From Isoperla grammatica (taxonomy: Eukaryota > Arthropoda > Insecta > Plecoptera > Perlodidae): a DNA stretch of 64,000 nt. Location of the stretch: positions 7,422,897-7,486,896 of the forward strand of contig OX246743.1 in NCBI GenBank assembly GCA_945910005.1. The letters are read 5' to 3'. Below are positions 50,567 through 60,290 of the stretch, one piece after another (within the stretch, counting starts at the first letter, position 1; every line of letters begins with the position of its first letter). The translations under genes were made by a program, and so were the position numbers. The notes below the pieces were generated by a model that searched no databases, was not told the origin of the DNA, and saw nothing but the letters and a program-made list of their open reading frames with translations.

Positions 50567-51153
50567 TAGGACTTACCCAATTACATTTATAATGATGATA
50601 ATATAACAGTTCAAAACTATGTCGGTTTCAAGTATGTTTGGACAAATGATGAGATTGGGAATAGAAAGGACCCAATAGGAGAATATGAAGTGGTAGAAGG
50701 GGCAAACGAAGGGTTCGACCACCAAGAGAGAAGTGGAGACGCCTGATTGAAGTTGATGTTGAAGAGCGAAACAATCTTGGCACAGTGTGAGACGAGTGAA
50801 ATGGGAGGACAGGAAATAGTGGCAGAAATTAATGGATGATCACTAGGAAGGTTACGAGGTTGAAACACGGAGACTGGAAATCTGTCAAACGCTCAAGATA
50901 ACCAACTGTATTAACAAAATTGTAGATATTTTAATAGTCACAACTCACAAGGAACCAGACAAATTAATTTGCTAAGAATAATAACCATTCAAAAACGTTG
51001 ACATCTAGTTTTTTAATCCTAATTCGAAACCACATTGTGGATATTTATCACATTTGACATATTGTGCAGTGTTCGCAAGATATTTTTAAAAACACGTTAC
51101 TTCGAGTGGTTTGAGAAGGGAGGTACAAGGACCGCTCCGTGTTGAATATAGCT
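50567..51153. other. Possible LINE 3' region and unassigned DNA
   Basis: A purine-rich stretch (50620-50870) gives an 83-codon minus frame without a domain. It could be the 3' untranslated part of the LINE remnant, but no second copy is available to test this. Confidence 0.35.
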
Positions 51154-51720
51154 AGTACGTTGTGCGCGTTGCGTTACGTGCGTTGTGCGCGATGCGTTAC
51201 GTGCGTTGTGCGCGATTCGTTACGTGCGTCGTGCGCGTTGCGTTACGTGCGTTGTGCGCGTTGCGTTACGTGCGTTGTGCGCGATGCGTTACGTGCGTTG
51301 TGCGCGATGCGTTACGTGCGTTGTGCGCGATGCGTTACGTGCGTTGTGCGCGATTCGTTACGTGCGTTGTGCGCGATGCGTTACGTGCGTTGTGCGCGAT
51401 GCGTTACGTGCGTTGTGCGCGATGCGTTACGTGCGTGTGCGCGATGCGTTACGTGCGTTGTGCGCGATTCGTTACGTGCGTTGTGCGCGATTCGTTACGT
51501 GCGTCGTGCGCGTTGCGTTACGTGCGTTGTGCGCGTTGCGTTACGTGCGTTGTGCGCGTTGCGTTACGTGCGTTGTGCGCGATGCGTTACGTGCGTTGTG
51601 CGCGATTCGTTACGTGCGTTGTACGCGTTGCGTTACGTGCGTTGTGCGCGTTGCGTTACGTGCGTTGTGCACGTTGCGTTACGCGCGTTGTGCGCGTTGC
51701 GTTACGTGCGTTGTGTTGCG
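51154..51720. repeat. 23-bp CpG-rich minisatellite, about 24 units
   Basis: The unit is GCGCGATGCGTTACGTGCGTTGT with variants GCGCGTTGCG and GCGCGATTCG. One unit near 51437 has a 1-bp deletion. Because 23 is not divisible by three and the unit has no stop in any frame, all three forward frames stay open (192, 236 and 241 codons), each giving the same rotated peptide (RYVRCARCVTCVVRDALRALCAM). The frames are a composition effect. There are four to five CpG per unit in an otherwise AT-rich region. Confidence 0.95.
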
Positions 51721-52196
51721 AGTGCGTTGTCTTACCGTGAGTGGGGTATACACGCGATGCGGCAAATGCTCAGGGAAGCGGATCTCAGACACCCAGGAAC
51801 AAGACGGAGCAATTTCCCCGCTGAAAGAGAGATCTTATGCAGGCTTTAGAGCCGAGGAAATCGATAGAGTAATTATTATGACGCCAGTTCCGCCTCGGGA
51901 TGAGCACTAAGCTCCACTGACAGTTAACTTGACGCGACGTGACATAGTTTTCAAATATAGCTGGCGAACACCTGGGCTGTAATTAGGAAACGGTGGGGGG
52001 ATAAATGTTCGTCACTAAAACTGTTTATAAGCTTTACTATCTTGCCTTCACTCATTTAGACATTATTATGACGATATGGCTTAGTTCAGTGAAAAATGAA
52101 GTTTTATACTCGAGGAAAAGTTGAAAAATGAAGTAGATCACATTCAGGACATGGTTTTTAAGTATTAAAAGTTCAAAATTAAAAAGTTTATAAAGG
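51721..52196. other. Intergenic stretch
   Basis: 51720-51900 is GC-richer than average and follows the minisatellite; the remainder is AT-rich. No gene recognised. Confidence 0.5.
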
Positions 52197-52365
52197 TGAT
52201 GATGATGATGATTTTGGTTGCGTTACGACTTTATTATTGTAATTGAGCAATTCGAGACGATGGGCGATGAAGACGATGGACTGTTACAAAAACCATGAGT
52301 TATGCTGGATTCGAACCCACGTCCCTTGTTCAAAACGTGCGCCTCAATCCCATGTGCCACCACAG
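52197..52365 (-). repeat. SINE family S1, full-length copy
   Basis: On the minus strand CTGTGGTGGCACATGGGATT (A-box-like) and GTGGGTTCGAATCCAGC (B box) are followed by CGTCTCGAATTGCTCAATTA and a terminal (ATC)n. AAAGG precedes and follows the element and may be a 5-bp target-duplication remnant. Confidence 0.75.
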
Positions 52366-53191
52366 AAAGGATACAATACACAGTTTAATCTTAAAGTCCG
52401 TCTAATTAGTTTAATAAAATATCCAATCCATGAATTGGTTTGATGTCACTATAAAAAATTGTAAAAACAAGTGTTGTTTCAATACATTTATATACAAATA
52501 TAGATTCATGTTATTATTTTGTAATTATTTAAAATGCAAATCTTTTTCTCAATTTCGTATTATTCCACAATAATCGTCATCGTAATATTTTCCATTAAAA
52601 TAACAACTATAATTACATACAAATAAATGTGGTAACGAAAACAACAACCCTATCGATTACAATGTTTGAAAATGTTTCAATCAAGTTCTTCACAACTACC
52701 TCATTGTACAGTATTGTCAGCGTACCATTAGCGTTACTACTAATTCTCGTGGTTTTCTCGTGGTTTCCCTACTGTGTGAACCAGGCGTTAGGTTAACGTC
52801 CTTAGGTTCATCAACATTGCGGACGGCCTTTTAGTGTAGACAAAGCATTAGACCAAACGAATCTTTTCAAGTGGAGAAGAGAAAAGTTGGCCGTTTAAAT
52901 GTTGTGGTGTAAAAAAACTTGAATTTCGCTAATCGCTCGAAGAATTCACGCTATGACGTTTACTGTTAGAAGGCGCTATCCACGTTTAATACCCCCTCCC
53001 CCCTAAAACCCCCCTCCCACCCCCTCCGCCCACTGGCCATACAACATCAAACGAAAACAAAACAATAGCGGCAAACTAACAAATATTCTCACAGACATTT
53101 GCTTTGATACAACAGAATACTTATTATTTGGCTGACATTTACAGCAACGTGGTGTTGCTGAATAGGTTCTGTAATGCGTATACGTCAACGC
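52366..53191. other. AT-rich stretch with a C-rich tract
   Basis: 52992-53033 is a C-rich tract of about 42 bases with at least four CCC runs (i-motif on this strand, G-quadruplex on the other). No gene recognised. Confidence 0.6.
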
Positions 53192-53336
53192 GCCACCTGG
53201 AGCACGGTTGATTTTCTTAAATATCTATAGAAATAAACTTATAAATATAATGGCAATAAACAAATGTGTTCTAAAATGTTCAAATTCAATTCAATTGAAA
53301 ATTAGGTTTATTCCGTTTTTTTTATACAGATCACAT
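53192..53336. repeat. Tandem duplication, unit 1 (145 bp)
   Basis: It begins GCCACCTGGAGCACGGTTGA. Shared with unit 2: GATTTTCTTAAATATC, TAAACTTATAAATATAATGG and GTGTTCTAAAATGTTCAAAT with few changes. Confidence 0.9.
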
Positions 53337-53480
53337 GCCACCTGGAGCAAGGTTGATTTTCTTAAATATCGATGGAAATTAAAAATAAACTTATAAATAT
53401 AATGGCAATAAACAAGTGTGTTCTAACATGTTCAAATTCACTTCAAAATGAGTTTTATTCCGGTTTTAATATACAGGCAA
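53337..53480. repeat. Tandem duplication, unit 2 (about 144 bp)
   Basis: It starts GCCACCTGGAGCAAGGTTGA directly after unit 1. Identity is about 85-90% by eye, with small indels. Confidence 0.9.
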
Positions 53481-53842
53481 ATTTTATAAATGAAATCGAA
53501 AACAGTTGTACAGTGCAGTGCATTTTAAATAGTTGTCAAAGATTACTGGAAAAGAGTACTTAATTATTTACAAGAAAATATGAAGTATTTATTAGTACTA
53601 TGAGTAAAATAAAGTAAATTTTCAAAATTTTGTTTCTAGCTTATATCGTTATAGGTACTGGAAGCCCAATACGGCCTTTTTCGTGGCAAATAAATATTAA
53701 ATAGTTAGAAATCAAATTACGATGTAGCTACTTTTTAAGAATGAAACAAAGCGGAGCGGTTGAATTAATGTCTACAATATAAACTAACCTTTATTGATTT
53801 TATGGATTTTGGGCAAACTTTACCCCATGGGATAGTTTTTGG

Positions 53843-54918
53843 CATAAGCGCCAACTACGGGGGGGCTTGAGGTCTAGCGCCCTCCCCTGAAAAATGTCAG
53901 GGAGGGCGGAGCCCCCCCTGAGATTGAATCCAACGCTTATGAAAAATACGATATTTTCTCATATCGATGTGTGAACTTATAACTTTCGTTCGAAACTCGC
54001 CAAAAAGATTAGCAATCTTCAAGTAATTTCAAGATGACGATTCACAAGCCATTGAGGTCATTTTGCCAAACACGGTGATGGTGTTTCGTATCAAATCGAA
54101 TCTTATTATCAAACGATTAAAGCGTTTTTGCAGGACGTTCACTTGACAGGCCAGGGCGATGGGGCTGAAAAAGCCAATGGATTTCTGTTAAAATTTATCC
54201 AGTTTTGAAACGTACTATTTCACGTCGTTCATGATCAGTGAAAGTCGAAATTTTACAAAGCACTTACCTCTATTTTTAAATAGCACAACCTCAACACATT
54301 TACAACGGCAATCGAGGTATTAGTATTACGTCGTGACGGATTTCTAGCGACTTGGTAAAAATCACTGTCGAGCTTACAAGCTTGATTTAGTAGAGCCAAA
54401 CGTTTCCAGAGAAAGAAAAATACCCCGTCGATTTGACGATGGCAGTGACGTTCATGGTTACTAAACGACATTTCTATAAGTATTCAAGTTTGGGATCAAA
54501 CTTCATCCAGTTTTCGAAATGGGTTTAAGGAAAAGTAATCAATTACATGGCCAAAATGAAACAATTTGCAACTTGAAAGATCGATGGAGAAAATTAAACG
54601 TTTTTTTCAAGGAGGATTTTGATATTTCTCGGAACTATAGCACCCCCCTAGACCTCTCCAAACTTCGTGATGATGATATTTTGGGTTTTACGTCCCATAC
54701 GTTTGCAGCGAGGCTAATCGAGACGATGACTGGGGTATTATGAGGATTAAAAAACGCCACATGACATCCATGCCCAAGCCAGGACTCGAACCTGGAACGC
54801 AGAGACCGGCTAACTGCACCAGCTCCAAACTTCGTTACTACTAACTGTGTCTCCAATGTTTATGCGAGTCATTTTTTTTTTGAGCCCCCCCTGAAATGTT
54901 GACAAGTCGGCGCCTATG
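53843..54918. mobile_element. 1,076-bp DNA transposon, 8-bp target duplication
   Basis: The ends are CATAAGCGCCAACTAC on the left and, inverted, CATAGGCGCCGACTTG on the right, flanked by a perfect 8-bp duplication GTTTTTGG (53835-53842 and 54919-54926). Subterminally, GGGGGGGCTTGAG on the left and GAGCCCCCCC on the right are also inverted, and a strong hairpin (53878-53908, about 12 bp stem) lies near the left end. Eight-base duplications are typical of hAT and P superfamilies; the CATAGGCGCC end is unlike the usual hAT CAGNG, so P-like is possible. No transposase was recognised. A SINE is inserted inside. Confidence 0.88.
54668..54822 (-). repeat. SINE family S1 with perfect 12-bp target duplication
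   Basis: CTCCAAACTTCG occurs directly on both sides (54656-54667 and 54823-54834). Read on the minus strand the element starts CTGGTGCAGTTAGCCGGTC (A-box-like), has B box CAGGTTCGAGTCC, then GTGGCGTTTTTT, the tail CGTCTCGATTAGCCTCGCTG and ends in (ATC)n. It lies within the 1,076-bp DNA transposon and so is younger than it. Confidence 0.88.
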
Positions 54919-54926
54919 GTTTTTGG

Positions 54927-55436
54927 TGTATGTACACATTCAAATTCAAACTCAACTCATCCATCTTTTTGTACAGAAGTCGGTACAAGGATATTGAATT
55001 TTACAATGTAATATCAAAATTATGCGTCACAATAAAATGTCCAATGTTATTGTACATGTAATAATACCACTACGTTTTATTTCAATTCCCTTTAAGTTTA
55101 TTTGCATTTAAGGATTATTTTTAAGGATTAATAGTTATATTACGATTGGTTTGTAGTCTTCATGCAAATAGAGTGTAAACAGTCTAAGACGAAACAAATA
55201 TAATGCTTCCTCCATTTCAATGTCTCTTATCGAGGTCGGTTATACTGACAACATTGAAAACCAAGTAAATACCTGAAGGGAAGCAACGTCGCACTTACCG
55301 CAAATACATTAGACAATTACTTAGAATCAACTATAGAAGCGGCAACCTAGAGTTGGAGATGTATTGACATAACCGCAGCCCGAGCCCAACGTATTTACAC
55401 ACGTCTTAGTAAGCATCATCGTTGCTTTTATACGGA
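54927..55436. other. AT-rich intergenic stretch
   Basis: No gene or recognised repeat was seen. Confidence 0.55.
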
Positions 55437-55948
55437 TAGAGGTGGCTCAGCGGAAATACGCGATACTGATTCAGGTGGTCGTCGTTCAATTCCGGTTACC
55501 GGATATTCTGACAGAGTTTTTTCGTAGGTTTCCTCAACCAGGGGCGAATTCTGCCCCGATTGACTCAATTACTAACAGCTATCCTACACACTCATGAATA
55601 TTAGTGGAATCAGCCTTGGAAAACATAGTAGATGAATGAAGCCTCGATCTGTTGTTCCCTCTCGGCCCATGCTCTTTCCACCCCACTCAAACGGCATCTA
55701 GAAAATATTGACCCTCACCATTGTAACATTTTAGTTGCTCTGTAATTGACCGCACTTCGACTTCCGTAGGCGAATCTTTTCGAGATTTCTGTAAACCTTC
55801 TTTGTATGGCCGCTTCTAGCGTGTACAATAGGGTAAGAGTTTATTCATCTACTGTGGTTCCCCAGGCTGATAGAACTGTAGTTATAGTCATTTGTAGAGA
55901 GGCACATCAGGCAAAGCTGACGCGTACCCTACAGCAGGGAAAAATTAT
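55437..55948 (+). repeat. tRNA-headed SINE-like element
   Basis: AGGTGGCTCAGCGG (A-box-like, about 55440) and GTCGTTCAATTCCGG (B-box-like, about 55481) stand at tRNA spacing. About 450 bp follow, ending GCAGGGAAAAATTATC before an (AAAT)n run. The run is shared with the adjacent minus-strand element, so two elements seem to meet tail to tail. No second copy exists in the window to define its true end. Confidence 0.55.
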
Positions 55949-56270
55949 CAAATAAATAAATAAAATAAATTCACATTTAGAGTCTACCCACTCAGTAACG
56001 AAACTGATTTGCAGTGGGGGACTTTAATTTAAAGCGACTAAACCAACCCTGTAAGCTCCGAACACCATCGAAGAGTGAGCGATAAGCAATCAAATATCGA
56101 TATTTCAAATACGAAACGCCACGAAACATATGAATCAGTGATTGGACTTTGCAAACACTTGCGGACAAATGTCAGAACCAACAAGGCCAATTCAGAACCA
56201 CTTTGAATTTATTGAGTGCTTCGTTGCTAGGAAGGCTCCAAACTCACTGTTTACTTATTTATAAGACAAG
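55949..56270 (-). repeat. SINE family S3 body
   Basis: It matches the insertion at 61936-62258 at roughly 90% or better. Shared segments include GTCCCCCACTGCAAATCAGT and ATCGCTCACTCNTCGATGGT on the minus strand, and an (ATTT)n tail at the low-coordinate end. The tRNA-like segment at 56311-56386 may be its head. Confidence 0.75.
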
Positions 56271-56310
56271 AAGTAATGGAACTGATCCATATTAGAAGTT
56301 AAAAAACTTC

Positions 56311-56386
56311 TGCCTGATACGGGATTTGAACCCGAGACCTACTGCATTGGAAGCAGGGATGCTAACCACTGGACCAACGAGCCACC
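56311..56386 (-). pseudogene. tRNA-Gly-like pseudogene or SINE head
   Basis: Read on the minus strand, 76 nt contain GTCCAGTGGTTAGCATCC (A box), an anticodon arm CTGC-TTCCAAT-GCAG and CTCGGGTTCAAATCCCG (T arm with B box). It most resembles metazoan tRNA-Gly(UCC), but the anticodon loop is shifted by one base so the formal anticodon reads CCA, and the acceptor stem has about three mismatches in seven. Not a functional tRNA. It lies 40 bp from, and in the same orientation as, the S3 body. Confidence 0.65.
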
Positions 56387-56390
56387 TACA

Positions 56391-57252
56391 TTTTTTTATT
56401 TTATTGTTTTCACTGCTTCATGCTTCAGGTGTAATCTTTTCTCATATTGCAGTGCATTACGTATTAAAATCTTTGCCTACGGACACTTATTTATGTTTAC
56501 TCAACGACCACAATATTAATGTGATATTTATTCCATTTGAACGCAATTAATGTGCACGGTTGATTATTCTGAACAATTCCTTTGAAAGTCGTTTATTATT
56601 ATTTCTGTTCATTTAAAATATGAATGCTATTCTACACAATCAATCCCGGAACAATTTTTATGGCTTTTGTTTATAAACGTGTTTATTGAAATCGTAATTT
56701 GAATAGAATGGACTTTAATAATAGCCCCACAATATGAGAGAAATGTCTACATTCAGGGCGAGTACGTAGAACGCCCAGCTCGTACGAGTACGTGTTATCC
56801 AAATAAGAAGAAAAAGAACTGGATTAATAAAGTGTTCAAACACTTTAACCGTTCCGAATGCAATTTTGTAAACTTATTAATTATAAATTAAGTAGTTAAA
56901 TTCATAAATAACAACCGATACTTTTAGAATACATTTATTAAAAGTTCTGATCGAGTTTCTAATTATTTCCATAAAACATCGGCCCAAATATTTATAATTG
57001 TTTCAATATAATTTGAGTTCTCGCTCATACAACTAATGTTTAATAAAGCGTGCAGCAAAGACAGGTTATCTCTGTCTGTCAAGTTATCTATATGACGGAG
57101 TATAGACTAAATCGTTAAACTCCTAAAGATGGCTCATCAAATAAAAAGCAATATCTTTACACAAGATAAAGGTTGACTGTCAGACGCGAGCGATTCAATC
57201 AGTGTACACAATCAACTTCTCAAACACACGGAAACTCGAGGCTGGAAGCATC
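56391..57252. other. AT-rich intergenic stretch
   Basis: Nothing is recognised apart from a short frame (56326-56550) that overlaps the tRNA-like element. Confidence 0.55.
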
Positions 57253-57288
57253 TGGGGCGGGGGGGGGGGGGGGGAGGGGAGGGGGGGG
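57253..57288. repeat. Poly-G tract
   Basis: About 36 bases of nearly uninterrupted G with G-quadruplex potential, 32 bp upstream of TGACGTCA (57320). Confidence 0.95.
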
Positions 57289-57344
57289 TAATTGATCGCT
57301 CAAGTCCCGCTAAGAGAGCTGACGTCAAATCATCGCTTAGCTCG

Positions 57345-58560
57345 TCACTTTGTTTCTCTCTTGCTTTTCTCTCTCTCTCTCACTCTCTCTCTCTCTCTCT
57401 CTCTCTCTCGCTCCTTCCTTTATACTAAATACACTCACTATTTACTTTACTCCCTTGTTTACTACGTCGCAGTGTCTCTCACTGTCCTTCCAATTCCCTT
57501 TATGTCTGAGAGATCCCCTAATTCTCTCTTCCTTCGCGTGTGTCTTCAATATTGATGTCTTCTTTCACTCTTTCGCGCTGTATCGTAATCAATTACGCTT
57601 ATCACGTTATTTGTACTCACTGTCCATTTCTCTTTTTCAAAATTAGTAATAACTTTTATTTTTTGACAATTATAGTCATTTGGCTCATTCTTGATTTCTA
57701 TTTTTCAGCCTTCTTCACAAACCACCTTTTTATCATACTTTTTATTTTCCTCATCCTTTATGTGGTTAGGTATGACATAACTTTCACGTTTTCCCTCTCT
57801 CGTTTTCTCGCTCTCTTTCTCAATTTCTGTTTTATCGTAAACGCTAGGCAACTTATCTCTCTTGATCTGTTTCTGAAACATTCATCGTCTCTTCTTCGTT
57901 CTTCCCCCTATCGCCCCTTCGCTTTCATTCTTTCTCATTTGTCTCTTTCTCTTTGTCACTCTCTCTAATGTCGCTTCTTATAAAGACTTACACCATGAAT
58001 TGAAAGTTCCTAGTTTTACATCAATTTTGTAACTTTATTTGAGTAAAATACATACATAATCAATCGTGATTTTTTTTCTTCTTATTTTATCTGCATAAGC
58101 AGCCTAACTACGGGTTTCTCCTGTTATATGATTATATCTCTGTCTTTCATCTCTAATCTGCCCCCAGCCCCTACTTGGCCCTCTCTGTCTGTCTCCACCC
58201 TACTTCGGACAATCGCTTTGTGTACTGCTCGAAATGTGTTCTTTTTGCTCTGTGTCCTTTGTATAACATTAGCCTACACAGTTCTTCTCTTTTGCTTGAA
58301 CTGCCTTCCAGTCTTGCTTTAGTTCCTTGTGCCTTGCCGCCTTCGAAACCTTCCCTTTATTTACCTCTTGTACTCGTTATGTCTCCCTCCTCCCCCCCTC
58401 CCCCCCAACTCAGCCATCTCTTTCCATTTCCGCTATCTTGAAACTTCTCTACTCTTTCCGATTGTATGCTTAAATGTCGTTCTTATCTCCATCCTACTCT
58501 GTTCCCACCATCCTCTTTTCTGGTTTTCTTATTCTTGTTTACTTTTCAGATCGAATACAT
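57345..58560. repeat. Pyrimidine-biased 1.2-kb tract with (CT)n core
   Basis: 57360-57410 is (CT)n. The pyrimidine excess on the plus strand then continues for over 1 kb. Purine-poor sequence has few stop codons, which explains overlapping frames of 64-142 codons rich in Phe, Ser and Leu (57292-57968 and 58128-58568). Their composition mimics membrane proteins but no domain is present. Confidence 0.7.
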
Positions 58561-59016
58561 TTTCGTAAATAATATTATTTATTTTTGTAACTTTCTATTA
58601 TGTTTGTAGTAAGAATCAGTGGAACCAACTCACTTCAATCAAGAATGTGTATTTTAAATATAGCATTTTGGGAAATAATTGAGTTTTTTCTCGTCGCCAT
58701 GTAAGTTTAAACCAAATATAAACATCAACATTATTTTATTACATTTCAGTCAAGAATTGATTAAAATTTAAAAGTAATTTGAATTTTGTAGTATTTCAAA
58801 TGTTTATTTCATTAACATGCACATACGTTTTCTAACATAATTCTTATACATGATTAAATTAATTATAATTTTCCTCTGAAAGAACCAACGAAACAAAGCA
58901 CATAAAACCTCACATAGCGAAAGCAGAATTCTAGTTTCCCACACACTAAAATTGTTTTTCTTGATTAGATATTCAAGTTTTTCAGGATTAATTCCACAAG
59001 ATTACTCTGGCTTTCT
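58561..59016. other. AT-rich stretch up to the gap
   Basis: No gene or repeat was recognised. Confidence 0.6.
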
Positions 59017-59216
59017 NNNNNNNNNNNNNNNNNNNNNNNNNNNNNNNNNNNNNNNNNNNNNNNNNNNNNNNNNNNNNNNNNNNNNNNNNNNNNNNNNNNN
59101 NNNNNNNNNNNNNNNNNNNNNNNNNNNNNNNNNNNNNNNNNNNNNNNNNNNNNNNNNNNNNNNNNNNNNNNNNNNNNNNNNNNNNNNNNNNNNNNNNNNN
59201 NNNNNNNNNNNNNNNN
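59017..59216. other. Assembly gap (200 N)
   Basis: Exactly 200 N, which suggests a nominal-size scaffold gap. Frames drawn across it are meaningless. It lies just upstream of a simple-repeat array that could have broken the assembly. Confidence 0.98.
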
Positions 59217-59319
59217 TTCTAGTGTCATGAAAAGGAACTAAGCACCCTGTAATTGCAACTCACTGCAAAGGATTTCTCTAACCAAGGAGCTCAATAAAGC
59301 TATACAAAGGCTAAAAGTC

Positions 59320-60055
59320 GGACCCCTCGTCACGGTCGAACCCTGCGTCGAACCGAGGACCTCCGAACCAAGGACCTATTTACTTACTCGTACTAAACTT
59401 ATAAACGATGCTAATGCGAATGCTTATGCGAATGCGAATGCGAATGCAAATGCTAATGCAAATGCGAATGCGAGTGCGAATGCGAATGCGAATGCGAAGA
59501 AGGTGAAGGTGTAGGCGAAGGAAGACGAAAGCGAAGGCAAAGGCAAAGGCAAAGGCAAAGGCAAAGGCAAAGGCAAAGGCAAAGGCAAAGGCAAAGGCAA
59601 AGGCAAAGGCAAAGGCAAAGGCAAAGGCAAAGGCAAAGGCAAAGGCAAAGGCGAAGGCGAAGGAAGACGAAGGCGAAGGCGAAGGCGAAGGCGAAGGTGT
59701 AGGCGAAGGCGAAAGCAAGGTGAAGGTGTAGGCGAAGGAAGACGAAGACGAAGGCGAAGGCGAAGGCGAAGGCGAAGGTGTAGGCGAAGGCGAAAGCAAG
59801 GTGAAGGCGAAGGAAGACGAAGGCGAAGGCGAAGGCGAAGGTGTAGGCGAAGGAATGCGAAGGCGAAAGCGAAGGCGAAAGCGAAGGTGAAGGTGTAGGC
59901 GAATGCGAATGCGAATGCTAAGAGTCGGGCCCCCTCGTCGAACCTAGGACCTCCGAACCTATTTACTGGGAATCGAACCAAGGACCTATTTACTTACTCG
60001 TACTAAACTGATAAGACGCCGAACTCGTACTAAACTGATAAGACGATGATGTGGT
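59320..60055. repeat. Hexamer array between repeated tRNA-like flanks
   Basis: 59405-59510 is GCGAAT/GCAAAT-type, 59530-59650 is perfect (GGCAAA)n, and 59650-59910 alternates GGCGAA with AGGTGTAGGCGAAGG and AAGACG interruptions as a higher-order pattern. Both flanks carry GAACCAAGGACCTATTTACT and TACTCGTACTAAACT (59365-59400 and 59965-60009; the TCGTACTAAACTGATAAGACG part is repeated once more). On the minus strand GGTCCTTGGTTCGATTCCC is a B box. The long minus frames (139 and 185 codons) are repeat artefacts. Confidence 0.85.
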
Positions 60056-60290
60056 CAACGGAACTCGACCGGATGTGGTCAGATACAACTCTACCTTTGA
60101 TTTATTAGCTATTATTTATACTCAATTTCCTAATTATTTTTTAAAAAGTAAACTATTGAAAATATTTAAACCAAAAGTTATGGAACAGAGGCCCAATTAA
60201 ATACTCTTTTGTAATATCACTTTAACTTTTTGCCGAATTTCTTTGGTTCGGCGTAATCCTAAAATGGGCCCAAGCGGGATAAATACTACT
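60056..60290. other. AT-rich spacer
   Basis: Nothing recognised; it leads directly into duplication copy B. Confidence 0.6.

Noticed and set aside
51139..51910. Three long overlapping Cys/Arg-rich proteins
   Set aside because: They are rotations of one 23-bp repeat read in three frames.
56311..56386. Functional tRNA gene with formal anticodon CCA
   Set aside because: The acceptor stem is badly mismatched and the anticodon loop is shifted relative to tRNA-Gly; it is better read as a pseudogene or SINE head.
57292..58568. Series of Ser/Leu/Phe-rich frames that look like multi-pass membrane proteins
   Set aside because: They overlap in several frames and follow directly from the pyrimidine bias of the strand.
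58952..59230. Frames on both strands crossing the N run
   Set aside because: They consist almost entirely of unknown bases.
59380..59981. Long minus-strand frames of Phe-Ala and Pro-Leu repeats
   Set aside because: They are translations of hexamer repeats with no flanking gene structure.
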